Shown here: positions 17,747-26,810 of the stretch, one piece after another | Layout: each line of letters starts with the position of its first letter | Numbering within the stretch: position 1 is the stretch's first letter | NCBI GenBank assembly: GCA_947472735.1 | Contig: CANJBY010000002.1 | Coordinates: 61,819-125,818, forward strand | Origin: Sphingomonadaceae bacterium | GTDB taxonomy: Bacteria > Pseudomonadota > Alphaproteobacteria > Sphingomonadales > Sphingomonadaceae | Length of the DNA stretch: 64,000 nucleotides | Direction of reading: 5' to 3' | Position numbers and translations under genes: made by a program | The notes under the pieces: generated by a model | Seen by the model: the letters and a program-made list of their open reading frames with translations, nothing else | Told to the model about the DNA's origin: nothing | Databases searched by the model: none

Positions 17747-18397
17747 TCAGCGCGTGGCGTTGTAGGCGAGTTGCCGGTCGTCCAGCTGGAAACCGATCAA
17801 CACTTCGAAGCTCGCCCGCGCTACCGCGGCCTTCACATCGGGGGCGGACATCGGGTCGATCGCGGCATCGGCATCGCCGGCGCGGCGCTTGCGGGTCAGG
17901 CGCTGGCGCACTTCGGCCGGCAAAGTCGCTTCCGACTTGTCGACATAGGCGACCCCGCGTCCACTGGCGCTGGCACGTTCCTGACCGTCGGCAAAGTTCA
18001 CGGTAACGTTGGCAATGCGCTTCGTGATGACCGCGCTCCCGCCGCGCAGGACCGTCACGAAGTAGGGCAGGGTCACGCTGCGGGCTCCGCGCGTATCGGA
18101 TCGCCGGGCCAGCACGTCAAACGTAACGTTGGAATAGACCTTGTCCGAAGTTTCGTCGCAGGTGGAGCGCATGTTGGTAATGGCGGCCACGACGTCGATT
18201 GAGCCGGAATCGGTTGCGCCCGGGGTTCGGAACAGGGTGATGTCACCAGTATAGTCCGGAATGCCGACGGCGGGGCAGGCGCTACGCACTGCGGTGATGC
18301 CGACGCCTTCGTCCACGACGATATCGCCATTTGATCTGCACCCGGCGAGCGCGGCAGTAATCAGCAGGGCGGCAAGCAGCGGTTTGCGGGCATTCAT
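17747..18397 (-). CDS. Predicted lipoprotein of unknown function
   Basis: A 216-residue protein with a lipoprotein signal ending ALAGC (lipid Cys20). The mature part has three further cysteines, in SACP, STCDET and nothing obvious beyond, and strand-rich segments such as DVVAAITNMRSTC and SVTLPYFVTVLRGG. I know similar sphingomonad hypothetical lipoproteins but no function. It sits divergent from ispH. ATG 18397 is chosen because the signal peptide begins there. Confidence 0.75.
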   Translation of the reverse strand: MNARKPLLAALLITAALAGCRSNGDIVVDEGVGITAVRSACPAVGIPDYTGDITLFRTPGATDSGSIDVVAAITNMRSTCDETSDKVYSNVTFDVLARRSDTRGARSVTLPYFVTVLRGGSAVITKRIANVTVNFADGQERASASGRGVAYVDKSEATLPAEVRQRLTRKRRAGDADAAIDPMSAPDVKAAVARASFEVLIGFQLDDRQLAYNATR

Positions 18398-18466
18398 CGA
18401 CGGGTCGTCCTTGGCAGTGTTTCGCTGCCCTAGCGGCACGCGCCGCAAAGCGCTAGGGGGCGCTTG

Positions 18467-19435
18467 ATGAACCATCCCTTTCCAGCCTCCGGCAAGCCGC
18501 CCTTACGCCTCCTGATCGCGGCTCCCCGCGGGTTTTGTGCAGGCGTGGACCGGGCGATCGAGATCGTCGAGCGGGCGCTGCGTCGCTATGGTGCCCCGGT
18601 CTATGTCAGGCACGAAATCGTCCACAATCGCTTCGTGGTTGATAGCCTCAAGGCCAAGGGCGCGATCTTCGTGGAAGAACTGGACGAGGTACCCGATGGG
18701 GTGCCGGTGATTTTCAGCGCGCATGGCGTGCCCAAATCCGTGCCCGAGGCCGCAACCACGCGCGGGCTTGAGTGGCTTGATGCGACATGCCCCCTCGTCA
18801 GCAAGGTGCATCGCCAGGCCGAGCGCCAGATCGAAGCCGGGCGGCACATCGTTTTTGTCGGACACAAGGGGCATCCCGAAGTGATCGGCACCTTCGGCCA
18901 GGTGGCCGAGGGCAACATGACACTGGTCGAAACCGAGGCTGATGTCGCCACGCTGGACTTCCCGGCGGGAACGCCGCTGGCCTTCCTTACCCAGACCACG
19001 CTCTCGGTAGACGATACGGCGGCAATAATCACCGCGCTCAGGGCACGATATCCCGACATCGCCGGACCCAAGGCCGAGGACATCTGCTATGCCACGTCCA
19101 ACCGGCAGGGCGCGGTCAAGGCGATTGCACCGCAGTGCGAACTGGTACTGGTGATCGGCGCGCCCAACAGCTCCAACTCGCTCAGGCTGGTCGAGGTCGC
19201 CGAACGGTGCGGAGCGCAGGCGCGCCTGGTCCAGCGCGGGGTAGATATCCAGCCGGAATGGCTTGAAGGCGTCTCCACGCTCGGCCTCACCGCGGGCGCC
19301 TCCGCGCCCGAGGAACTGGTGCGCGAGGTGGTCGCACGGCTCGGCGAATGGCGCGAGGTGGCTGAGGAAGCCATCGTCACGGCCGAGGAGCACATGGTGT
19401 TCAAGCTGCCGCGCCAGCTTGCCGGGCAGGACTGA
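18467..19435 (+). CDS. ispH: 4-hydroxy-3-methylbut-2-enyl diphosphate reductase
   Basis: A 322-residue IspH, the last enzyme of the MEP isoprenoid pathway, reducing HMBPP to IPP and DMAPP with a 4Fe-4S cluster. Cluster cysteines are C24 in [13 protein letters not shown]108 in [11 protein letters not shown] and a third in [15 protein letters not shown] context. The catalytic glutamate lies in QTTLS-type C-terminal region. ATG 18467 is preferred over TTG 18464. thrB follows three bases later. Confidence 0.95.
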   Translation: MNHPFPASGKPPLRLLIAAPRGFCAGVDRAIEIVERALRRYGAPVYVRHEIVHNRFVVDSLKAKGAIFVEELDEVPDGVPVIFSAHGVPKSVPEAATTRGLEWLDATCPLVSKVHRQAERQIEAGRHIVFVGHKGHPEVIGTFGQVAEGNMTLVETEADVATLDFPAGTPLAFLTQTTLSVDDTAAIITALRARYPDIAGPKAEDICYATSNRQGAVKAIAPQCELVLVIGAPNSSNSLRLVEVAERCGAQARLVQRGVDIQPEWLEGVSTLGLTAGASAPEELVREVVARLGEWREVAEEAIVTAEEHMVFKLPRQLAGQD

Positions 19436-19438
19436 GCG

Positions 19439-20422
19439 GTGGCCGTCTATACTCAGCTCGGGTCCGAGGTGCTGGCCGATCTGATCGCCGAATTTGATGT
19501 CGGAGCGCTGGTTTCGGCCAAGGGCATTGCTGAGGGCGTTTCTAACTCCAATTGGCTGATCGAAACCTCGGGCAGGGACGGGCGCGGCGCGCGGTTCATC
19601 CTGACGATGTACGAGTTCCGCATCGACATCGCCGAGTTGCCGTTCTTCCTCGGCTTGCTCGATCACCTGGCCGAACGCGGCTGCCCGGTGCCGCGCACGA
19701 TCCACGATCGCGACGGGCGACTACATCGCATGTTGGGCGACAAAGCGGTCGCCTTGATCGAATTCCTTCCCGGGGTGTCGGTGTCGCAGCCGACGCCGGC
19801 TCAGGCCCGGGCCGTCGGCGGGGCGCTGGCGCGGATGCATCTGGCTGCGGCGGACTATCCCGGCGCGCGGGCCAATGGGCTTGGGCTGTCCGAGTGGAAG
19901 CGGTTGGCCGAAGCCTGCGGCGCCGCAGGGCTGGCGAAGATCGACCCGAAGCTGGCTGTCCTGATCGAGCGCGAATTGCCCATGCTGGAGCGGGAATGGC
20001 CCTCCGGCCTGCCACGGTCTGTGATCCACGCCGACCTGTTCCCGGACAATGTGCTGATGCTGGGCGACGAGGTCTCGGGCCTCATCGACTTCTATTTTGC
20101 CTGCACCGACATCACCGCTTACGACGTGGCGGTCACTCACGCCGCCTGGTGCTTCGACGGGGAAGGGCGGAGCTTTGATCCTGCGCTCTCAACGGCGCTG
20201 TTGGCGGGTTATGAAGCAGTTCGCCCGCTTTCCATCGCCGAGCGCGCCGCGCTGCCGTTGCTGGCGCGCGGAGCGGCAATGCGCTTCACCATGACTCGCT
20301 CCTTCGACCTGATGAACACGCCGGCCGATGCGTTGGTTACCCGCAAGGACCCGATGGCTTTCGCCCGCCGGCTGGCCTTTTATGCCGATCCGGCCAATGC
20401 CGCGGTCTTTGCCGCATCGTGA
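19439..20422 (+). CDS. thrB: Homoserine kinase (APH fold)
   Basis: A 327-residue kinase of the aminoglycoside-phosphotransferase fold, the type of ThrB used by alphaproteobacteria and pseudomonads. It phosphorylates homoserine for threonine synthesis. The N-terminal [13 protein letters not shown] loop, the catalytic [12 protein letters not shown] and the metal-binding [10 protein letters not shown] are present. GTG 19439 starts it. The ispH-thrB-rnhA order is common in sphingomonads. Confidence 0.93.
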   Translation: MAVYTQLGSEVLADLIAEFDVGALVSAKGIAEGVSNSNWLIETSGRDGRGARFILTMYEFRIDIAELPFFLGLLDHLAERGCPVPRTIHDRDGRLHRMLGDKAVALIEFLPGVSVSQPTPAQARAVGGALARMHLAAADYPGARANGLGLSEWKRLAEACGAAGLAKIDPKLAVLIERELPMLEREWPSGLPRSVIHADLFPDNVLMLGDEVSGLIDFYFACTDITAYDVAVTHAAWCFDGEGRSFDPALSTALLAGYEAVRPLSIAERAALPLLARGAAMRFTMTRSFDLMNTPADALVTRKDPMAFARRLAFYADPANAAVFAAS

Positions 20423-20859
20423 GGAAGCGGGTCGAGATCTTCACCGACGGCGCCTGCAAGGGCAATCCCGGCCCTGGCGGCTGGGGCGCGATCTTGCGAA
20501 TGGGCGAGCATGAGAAGGAGCTCTCGGGCAGCGATCCAGCGACCACCAACAACCGGATGGAGCTGACCGCAGTGATCGAAGGATTGCGCGCGCTGAAGAA
20601 GCCTTGCGATGTCGCCCTTCACACCGACAGCCGCTACGTCATCGACGGCATCACAAGCTGGATATTCGGCTGGCAGCGCAATGGTTGGAAGAACGCGGCG
20701 AAGAAGCCGGTGGCCAATGCCGACTTGTGGCAGGACCTGATCGTAGAGGTGAAGCCGCACAAGATCGACTGGGTATGGGTCAAAGGCCACGACGGCCACC
20801 CGGAGAACGAACGCGCCGACAAGCTCGCCAGTGATGCGACGATTGCCGCCAAGCGCTAG
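20419..20859 (+). CDS. rnhA: Ribonuclease HI
   Basis: A 146-residue RNase H that cuts RNA in RNA-DNA hybrids. The catalytic carboxylates are visible: D in [17 protein letters not shown] in [14 protein letters not shown] in [12 protein letters not shown], with the [12 protein letters not shown] loop carrying the histidine and last aspartate. GTG 20419 overlaps the thrB stop by four bases. It converges on and overlaps the amidohydrolase end by four bases. Confidence 0.95.
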   Translation: MRKRVEIFTDGACKGNPGPGGWGAILRMGEHEKELSGSDPATTNNRMELTAVIEGLRALKKPCDVALHTDSRYVIDGITSWIFGWQRNGWKNAAKKPVANADLWQDLIVEVKPHKIDWVWVKGHDGHPENERADKLASDATIAAKR

Positions 20860-22511
20860 CGCTTCCGCTCCCAGGCCTTGCGGCCGCCAATCCACACTTC
20901 CTGCACCACGGTTGCCGCCAGTTCGCTGGGGGTTGCCAGCAACGGGTCGCGGTCGACGAAGATGAAGTCTGCCTGGAGGCCCGGAGCGATACGGCCGATG
21001 CGCCGCTCGGCGAAACCGGCATAGGCAGCGCCGGTAGTGTAAGCAGCCAGCGCCTCCTCGCGAGTAACGCGCTCCTGTGGCTGCCAGCCGCCAAACGGCT
21101 GACCATCCGATCCGACCCGGCTGATTGCGGCAGCCATGCCCGCGAAGGGGTCGGGGCGCTCCACCGGCGCATCCGAGCCGAAGGCCAGCGTCGCCCCGGC
21201 GGTCTTGAGGGAACGCCAGGCGTAAGCTCCGGAGAGCCGGACCGGTCCCAGCCGGGCCTCGGCCATCAGCCGATCCGATGTCTGGTGCACCGGCTGCATC
21301 GAAGCGATGATTCCGTGCTGGCCAAACTTCGGCACATCGGCCGGATCGACCACCTGGGCATGCTCGATGCGCCAGCGCCGATCACCCTTATAGGTCTGAG
21401 AAAGCTCGTCGATCGCCATCAGCGCCTCGGCGTTTGCGGCATCGCCGATGCCGTGGATGGCGATCTGGAAATTGTCGATTGCGGCGCGGCTCATCAGGTT
21501 GCGGAGTTGCACCGGGCTGGTGAGGTAGTGGCCCCGCTCGGCCGGACTATCGGCGTACGGCACTTTGAGCACCGCACCGCGCGAGCCCAGCGACCCGTCA
21601 AGATAGAGCTTCACTCCGTTGAGCTTCAGGCGCTCGTCGTAAAGCCAGGGCGTGGGCCGCGGGCCGCCCATCAGTTCCATCGCCTCGATGCCGCGCGCAT
21701 ACGCCATGATCCGGATGCGCAATGACCCGAGATCGCCGGCACGCCGGTAGGTCTGCCAGTCCTCGATGGTCGCGCCCATGTCCGTAACGGTGGTCAGGCC
21801 CCGGGACAAAAGAGATTCCTGCGCCTCGGCCAGCGCGACATCACGATCTTCGGGACGAGGCCGGGGGACGACGCGCATGACCAGGTCCTTTGCCGTATCG
21901 ACGAACACGCCTGAGGGCTTGCCGCCCGCAGCCAGTCGCTCGATCTTTCCGCCCGCCGGGTCTTTGGTCGCGGCAGTAATGCCCGCAGCGGCTATCGCGG
22001 CGCTGTTGGCCCAGCCGGCGTGTTCATCGGCGCGTTCAAGCCAGACCGGACGATCGGGCACGGCCGCATCCAGCTCCGCAGCGGTGGGGAAGCGGCCGAG
22101 GTTCCATTTATCCTGGTTCCAGCCCCGCCCGATGATCCACGGTTGCCCGGGATGGGCGGCGGCCCACGCCGCAATGCGCGCCTGGGCCTCGACCAGCGAC
22201 TTCGTGTTCGACAAGTCCAGCGTCAGCGCGCCGATGCCCAGCAGCATAATATGGGCATGGGCGTCGATCAGGCCCGGCAGAACGACCCGGCCCTGGCCAT
22301 CCAGCCGGTAGTCGACCCGCCCCGGGCGCTTGTCTCCGCGATGGAGGACTTGCGCGATGCGCCCGTCATTGCCGATGATGAAACCGTCGAACCGGTCGAC
22401 CTTGCCGGCTTCATCCATCGTGATCCCGTCGACATTGTCGATCAGCGTATCGGCACGAGCAGTGCAGGGTGCCAGGAGTGCTGCCAGGAGAGCAGCGGAA
22501 TGGGCCTTCAT
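20856..22511 (-). CDS. Exported amidohydrolase (YtcJ-like)
   Basis: A 551-residue metal-dependent hydrolase with an N-terminal signal peptide ([17 protein letters not shown], about 20 residues). Metal ligands are HAHIML in the N-terminal strand, [20 protein letters not shown] and [12 protein letters not shown]. Members of this family hydrolyse N-acyl or cyclic amides; the natural substrate here is unknown. Its ATG overlaps the stop of the dehydrogenase gene upstream, so they are co-translated, hinting at a shared pathway. Confidence 0.88.
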   Translation of the reverse strand: MKAHSAALLAALLAPCTARADTLIDNVDGITMDEAGKVDRFDGFIIGNDGRIAQVLHRGDKRPGRVDYRLDGQGRVVLPGLIDAHAHIMLLGIGALTLDLSNTKSLVEAQARIAAWAAAHPGQPWIIGRGWNQDKWNLGRFPTAAELDAAVPDRPVWLERADEHAGWANSAAIAAAGITAATKDPAGGKIERLAAGGKPSGVFVDTAKDLVMRVVPRPRPEDRDVALAEAQESLLSRGLTTVTDMGATIEDWQTYRRAGDLGSLRIRIMAYARGIEAMELMGGPRPTPWLYDERLKLNGVKLYLDGSLGSRGAVLKVPYADSPAERGHYLTSPVQLRNLMSRAAIDNFQIAIHGIGDAANAEALMAIDELSQTYKGDRRWRIEHAQVVDPADVPKFGQHGIIASMQPVHQTSDRLMAEARLGPVRLSGAYAWRSLKTAGATLAFGSDAPVERPDPFAGMAAAISRVGSDGQPFGGWQPQERVTREEALAAYTTGAAYAGFAERRIGRIAPGLQADFIFVDRDPLLATPSELAATVVQEVWIGGRKAWERKR

Positions 22512-23416
22512 CAGCCGGCCTTCTTCTCGCCCCGGCGCGGCAGACGGCGCACCAGCGCGCTGGTGTCCTGTCGGCCGCCGCCCATCGCCTGGACGTCGGC
22601 ATAAAACTGGTCGATCAGCCCGGTGACTGGCAACGAAAGACCCAGTCCGCGCCCTTCCTCCAGCGCGAGACCGAGGTCCTTGCGCATCCAGTCCACGGCG
22701 AAGCCGAAGTCGAAGCTGTTATCCGACATGGTCTTCCAGCGATTGTCCATCTGCCAGCTTTGCGCGGCCCCGCCCGAGATCGCTTCGTAGACCTTGTCGA
22801 TGTCGAGATGCGCGCCTTGTGCCATGCGCACCGCTTCGGCGAGCCCCGAGACGACGCCGGCGAGGCAGATCTGGTTGCACATCTTCGCGAGCTGGCCAGC
22901 GCCCGCCTTCCCGATGTGGACGATGCGCCGGGAATATGCCTCCATCACCGGCCGGGCCGCCTCGATCGCATCGGGCCGGCCGCCGCACATCAGCGTAAGC
23001 GTGCCGTTCTCCGCACCGATCTGTGAGCCGGTCATCGGCGCATCGACACAGTGCACTTCCTTGTCGCGTGCCTCGACCGCGATCTGGCGTGCGATCCGCG
23101 CCGATACCGTGGTGTGATCAACGAAAACCCGGCCCCGGCGCAGCGTAGTGAACACCCCCTGCGGACCGAGCACCACATCGGCGAGGTCATCATCGTTGCC
23201 AACGCAAGTGATCACCATATCGGCATCGGCTGCGGCCTCGGCCGGACTTTCGGCAATTGTTGCAGTCAGGCCCGGGTTGGCCTCGCGCCACCGTTCCACG
23301 CGGGCGGGAGTGCGGTTGTACAGAGTCAGCTCATGCCCGGCATTGCCGATGTGCCGCGCAATCGGCCCCCCCATGACGCCCAGCCCGATGATCGATACCT
23401 TGCGTTTCTCGCTCAT
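22511..23416 (-). CDS. NAD(P)-dependent beta-hydroxyacid dehydrogenase
   Basis: A 301-residue enzyme of the 3-hydroxyisobutyrate/tartronate-semialdehyde reductase family. The Rossmann motif is GLGVMGGPIARH, the substrate loop is DAPMTGSQIGAENGTL, and the catalytic lysine lies in GAGQLAKMCNQI. Typical substrates are 2- or 3-hydroxy acids or short semialdehydes. It is coupled to the exported amidohydrolase by an ATGA overlap. The exact substrate cannot be read. Confidence 0.88.
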   Translation of the reverse strand: MSEKRKVSIIGLGVMGGPIARHIGNAGHELTLYNRTPARVERWREANPGLTATIAESPAEAAADADMVITCVGNDDDLADVVLGPQGVFTTLRRGRVFVDHTTVSARIARQIAVEARDKEVHCVDAPMTGSQIGAENGTLTLMCGGRPDAIEAARPVMEAYSRRIVHIGKAGAGQLAKMCNQICLAGVVSGLAEAVRMAQGAHLDIDKVYEAISGGAAQSWQMDNRWKTMSDNSFDFGFAVDWMRKDLGLALEEGRGLGLSLPVTGLIDQFYADVQAMGGGRQDTSALVRRLPRRGEKKAG

Positions 23417-23462
23417 GGCACTGTCTTAGCCGCTTCGTTACGCCGCGCCAGCCCTTGTCGGC

Positions 23463-23876
23463 ATGGCAGCAGACGCTATTCGGGGTTTCATGTCCTTGCT
23501 CGTCGATCCCCGCTTCCGCCGGCTCGCTCGTATCGCCTTCTGGCTGGCCTGTCTGTTCGCCGTGGTCATGGCGCTGTTGCCCAAACCGCCGGAACTGCCG
23601 ACCGACCGGCTGGGTGACAAGGTGCAGCACATGATTGCCTTCGCCACGCTGACAGGTCTGGCCGGCCTGGGCTTTGCCCGGGAATATCGCTGGCGTATTG
23701 CCGAGCGGCTTTCCTTCCTGGGTGCCATGATCGAGGTGGCGCAATCGATCCCGGCGCTGCACCGCGATTGCCAGTTCGCCGACTGGGTGGCTGATACGGT
23801 CGTGATACTGGGCGTGACGCTGGTGCTGGCCTGCATCCTGCCGGCCGGCCGGAAGGTCAGTAATACTCGAGATTGA
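23463..23876 (+). CDS. VanZ-like membrane protein
   Basis: A 137-residue protein with about four membrane helices. The segments LPTDRLGDKVQHMIAFATLTGL and the C-terminal DWVADTVVILGVTLV are typical of VanZ-like proteins. Function is unknown in most members; some give low-level teicoplanin tolerance. A second ATG at 23490 is possible. Its 3' end overlaps the convergent DUF4402 gene by 20 bases. Confidence 0.8.
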   Translation: MAADAIRGFMSLLVDPRFRRLARIAFWLACLFAVVMALLPKPPELPTDRLGDKVQHMIAFATLTGLAGLGFAREYRWRIAERLSFLGAMIEVAQSIPALHRDCQFADWVADTVVILGVTLVLACILPAGRKVSNTRD

Positions 23877-24363
23877 CCGAGAAGGTTCCGCTATAGATCC
23901 CTGGCGCCTGACCGGGATTCACGTGCAGCCTGGCTCCGAAATAGACGACGGCCAGACCGCCGGTCAGGGTGATGATCGAGCCTTGTCCGCCCGGGAACTG
24001 CGGTTCCGCCGTCATCGGATCGCCGGGGCCGGTCAACTGGAAGCTGGGATCATAGTTGATCGCGATGTTTGCGTCCGATCCCATCACGCGCAGTTGAGAG
24101 AGCGCGTGGCTGCCCACGCAGACCAGGACCGGATCGCAATTCAGGTTGCCGCTGGAGGGGTTGAAATCCAGCACGCCGCCAGTGGTGTTGCTGGTCGTCG
24201 CAACCTGCCCGAGATTCATATCGAGCAGAACGGCGAACTGGATCTTCTCAAGGATCTGCGCCTGGCTTCCCGCGGCCACGGGCGTTGCAGCCATCGCTAT
24301 CGCCGGGAATAATCCCGCCAAAATAAGTACGATACGCGCGCCGGCCTGCAGAATGTTCGTCAT
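23857..24363 (-). CDS. DUF4402 secreted protein
   Basis: A 168-residue protein with a signal peptide (VLILAGLFPAIAMA) and a beta-rich DUF4402 domain. The domain is often found in sphingomonads, in proteins of pilus-subunit-like fold. Recognisable parts are LDMNLGQVATTS, an NLNCDPVLVC disulfide pair and the final GIYSGTFSVNLEYY. Its likely home is the periplasm or cell surface, perhaps as a fibre subunit, but no chaperone or usher gene is near. Confidence 0.8.
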   Translation of the reverse strand: MTNILQAGARIVLILAGLFPAIAMAATPVAAGSQAQILEKIQFAVLLDMNLGQVATTSNTTGGVLDFNPSSGNLNCDPVLVCVGSHALSQLRVMGSDANIAINYDPSFQLTGPGDPMTAEPQFPGGQGSIITLTGGLAVVYFGARLHVNPGQAPGIYSGTFSVNLEYY

Positions 24364-24524
24364 ATTGCCCCCACGTATTCCGCCAGCAGGCGGATCGCTT
24401 GCATCCGGATACACCGCCAAGTCTGACGGTAGGGCCAAGGCATGTGGTTAAATTTGGATGACGGGGAAGACGGCGGGTTCCGCAGTTTGCAAGCGCGGAG
24501 GCTTTCCGATAGGGCCCGCAAGCC

Positions 24525-25775
24525 ATGAACGCCACCGCATCCACCATCGCCACGGAAGCTTCCGCGCTTCTAACCCTCGCCGACGTCCGTGCGGCGGCGG
24601 AGCGAATTTCGGGCGCAGTAGTGCGAACGGACTTCGACCACAGTCGCACCCTCAGCGAGATCACCGGGGCCGAAGTCTGGCTGAAGTTCGAAAACCTGCA
24701 ATTTACCGCCGCCTACAAGGAACGAGGCGCTCTCAATGCCATCCTCCTGCTGGGTGGTGAACAGTGCAACCGGGGCGTAATTGCCGCTTCTGCCGGAAAT
24801 CACGCGCAGGGGCTTTCATACCACGGCCGCCGCCTGGGCGTGCCGGTCACCATCGTCATGCCGCGGACCACACCGACGGTTAAAGTGATGCAGACCGAGA
24901 TGGTCGGCGGCACAGTCGTGCTTCACGGCGAGAATTTTGACGAGGCTTATGCTCACGCCCGCCAGCTTGAGGAAGAGCTTGGGCTGACCTTTGTTCACCC
25001 CTTCGACGATCCGCACGTTGCCGCAGGACAAGGCACGGTCGCGCTCGAAATGCTCGAGGACAAGCCTGATCTCGACATGCTGATCATCCCGATCGGCGGG
25101 GGCGGGTTGGCATCGGGCATGGGTACTGCCGCCCGCGGGCTCAATCCCGACATCGGACTGGTCGGCGTACAGGCCGAACTGTTCCCTTCGATGTATGACC
25201 GGCTCAAGGGCAAGAACCTGCCTTGCGGCGGCGATACGCTGGCCGAAGGCATCGCGGTGCAAGAACCGGGGGCATTCACTTCGCAAATCCTGGCAGGCCT
25301 GCTCGACGATGTTGTGCTGGTCAGCGAATCCCAGTTGGAAAGCGCCGTCGCGCTGCTGTTGCAGATCGAGAAAACCGTCGCCGAAGGTGCCGGTGCGGCC
25401 GGGCTCGCCGCACTGCTTGCCTATCCCGAGATGTTCCGCGGCAGGAAAGTGGGCATCCCTGTTACCGGCGGCAACATCGACACGCGCCTGCTTGCCAACG
25501 TCCTGTTGCGCGATCTCGCCCGCTCAGGACGTCTCGCGCGGCTGAGGCTGGCCTTGCAGGACCGGCCTGGGGCGCTGTTCAAGGTGATGGAGGAGTTCAA
25601 CCATCACAATGTCAACATCATCGAGATCTGGCACCAGCGCATCTTCACGCACCTGCCGGCCAAGGGCCTTATCACGGACATCGAATGCGAGGCGCGCGAC
25701 AAGGACCAGCTTGATGCCTTGGTCGCCGCGCTGCGGGCCAAGGGTTACAACGTTAGCCAGGTAGAACTGAACTGA
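24525..25775 (+). CDS. ilvA: Threonine ammonia-lyase (with ACT domain)
   Basis: A 416-residue PLP enzyme converting threonine to 2-oxobutanoate, the first step to isoleucine. K65 in FTAAYKERGALN is the Schiff-base lysine and IPIGGGGLASG holds the phosphate-binding glycine loop. From about residue 335 an ACT domain (DRPGALFKVMEEFNHHNVNI) replaces the long double-ACT tail of E. coli IlvA. The upstream 160 bases show no obvious attenuator. Confidence 0.93.
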   Translation: MNATASTIATEASALLTLADVRAAAERISGAVVRTDFDHSRTLSEITGAEVWLKFENLQFTAAYKERGALNAILLLGGEQCNRGVIAASAGNHAQGLSYHGRRLGVPVTIVMPRTTPTVKVMQTEMVGGTVVLHGENFDEAYAHARQLEEELGLTFVHPFDDPHVAAGQGTVALEMLEDKPDLDMLIIPIGGGGLASGMGTAARGLNPDIGLVGVQAELFPSMYDRLKGKNLPCGGDTLAEGIAVQEPGAFTSQILAGLLDDVVLVSESQLESAVALLLQIEKTVAEGAGAAGLAALLAYPEMFRGRKVGIPVTGGNIDTRLLANVLLRDLARSGRLARLRLALQDRPGALFKVMEEFNHHNVNIIEIWHQRIFTHLPAKGLITDIECEARDKDQLDALVAALRAKGYNVSQVELN

Positions 25776-25857
25776 CCCTTTGCGGGACGGGTTGCGGTTC
25801 GCTTGCGGCTAGTTAGTCAGCTTGTGAAAAATAACACTCGAATAGCCCCGTTTCGTG

Positions 25858-25874
25858 GTTAAAAGTCTTTTAAC
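25858..25874. promoter_or_regulatory. Perfect 17-base palindrome matching the CtrA box
   Basis: GTTAAAAG-T-CTTTTAAC is an exact 8+1+8 palindrome. It also fits TTAA-N7-TTAAC, the CtrA recognition sequence of Caulobacter, at 25859-25874. It lies 78 bases before bpt and 83 after the ilvA stop, in the most AT-rich stretch of that gap. Confidence 0.5.
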
Positions 25875-25951
25875 GCCCAGCGGCGGGAGGCATAACCGCG
25901 CGATAGGCAAGCGGGCGAATCCGCCACCAGGCATAAGGAATCAGCACAGCA

Positions 25952-26806
25952 GTGACGGCACCCGTCCGCTTTCCCCGGTTTTTCGTTACCAGCCCTTCGC
26001 CGTGCCCCTACCTGCCGGGCCGTAGCGAGCGGAAGGTATTCACGGAACTGCGCGGACCGCATTCCGACGCACTGAACGACGCACTTGGGCGCATCGGGTT
26101 CCGCCGCAGCCAGACTGTCGCCTATCGCCCTTCCTGCCTTGATTGCACCGCTTGCGTGTCAGTCAGGTTAGTCGCGGGAGAGTTCGAGCCGTCTACCGCC
26201 CAGCGCCGAAATCTGAAGCGCAATGGCGATCTCGTGGTAACGGCTTGCCGTCCGTGGTCGACGGCGGAACAATTTGAATTGCTTCAGCGTTATCTTGGTG
26301 TTCGCCACCCGGGCGGGGGCATGGCTTCGATGGACGAGAGCGATTTCGCCGATATGGTGGAACACACGCCCGTCACCAGCTATGTCTACGAGTATCGGGA
26401 GCCTTCGCCCGATGGGGTCACGCCCGGCCGGCTGGTGGGTGCATGCCTAACCGATCGGCAAGGCGACGGGTTGTCGATGATCTACTCGTTCTACGACCCG
26501 GAACATGAAACGCGGACCGGTATTGGCAACTTCATCATCCTTGATCACATCCGCCACGCCGCCCGGGAAAGACTGGCCTTCGTCTACCTCGGATACTGGG
26601 TCGAGGGGTCGCCGCGGATGCAGTACAAGATTCGCTACCGTCCGATGGAGCGGCTTGGCCGCAATGGCTGGGAGCGGTTTACCCCGGCCGAGCAGGACCG
26701 GCACATCGGCCGTGCCTCCCGCCAGCTGGAGCGGGGAACCTCGCTTCCCGGCAGTATCAAGGATGGGATGCCCTGCGGGCACGACCAGTACCGGTTGGTT
26801 GACTGA
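25952..26806 (+). CDS. bpt: Leucyl/aspartate-type aminoacyl-tRNA--protein transferase
   Basis: A 284-residue transferase of the Bpt/ATE family that adds an amino acid to N-terminal acidic residues, marking proteins for ClpAP. Family cysteines lie in [10 protein letters not shown] and [12 protein letters not shown], and [17 protein letters not shown] is the conserved C-terminal block. The start is GTG 25952 after an AAGGAA site. tamA follows within five bases. Confidence 0.93.
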   Translation: MTAPVRFPRFFVTSPSPCPYLPGRSERKVFTELRGPHSDALNDALGRIGFRRSQTVAYRPSCLDCTACVSVRLVAGEFEPSTAQRRNLKRNGDLVVTACRPWSTAEQFELLQRYLGVRHPGGGMASMDESDFADMVEHTPVTSYVYEYREPSPDGVTPGRLVGACLTDRQGDGLSMIYSFYDPEHETRTGIGNFIILDHIRHAARERLAFVYLGYWVEGSPRMQYKIRYRPMERLGRNGWERFTPAEQDRHIGRASRQLERGTSLPGSIKDGMPCGHDQYRLVD

Positions 26807-26810
26807 TCGG

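Noticed and set aside
24364..24524. A threonine/isoleucine leader peptide or riboswitch before ilvA
   Set aside because: No run of Thr/Ile codons, terminator hairpin or conserved riboswitch core is visible.
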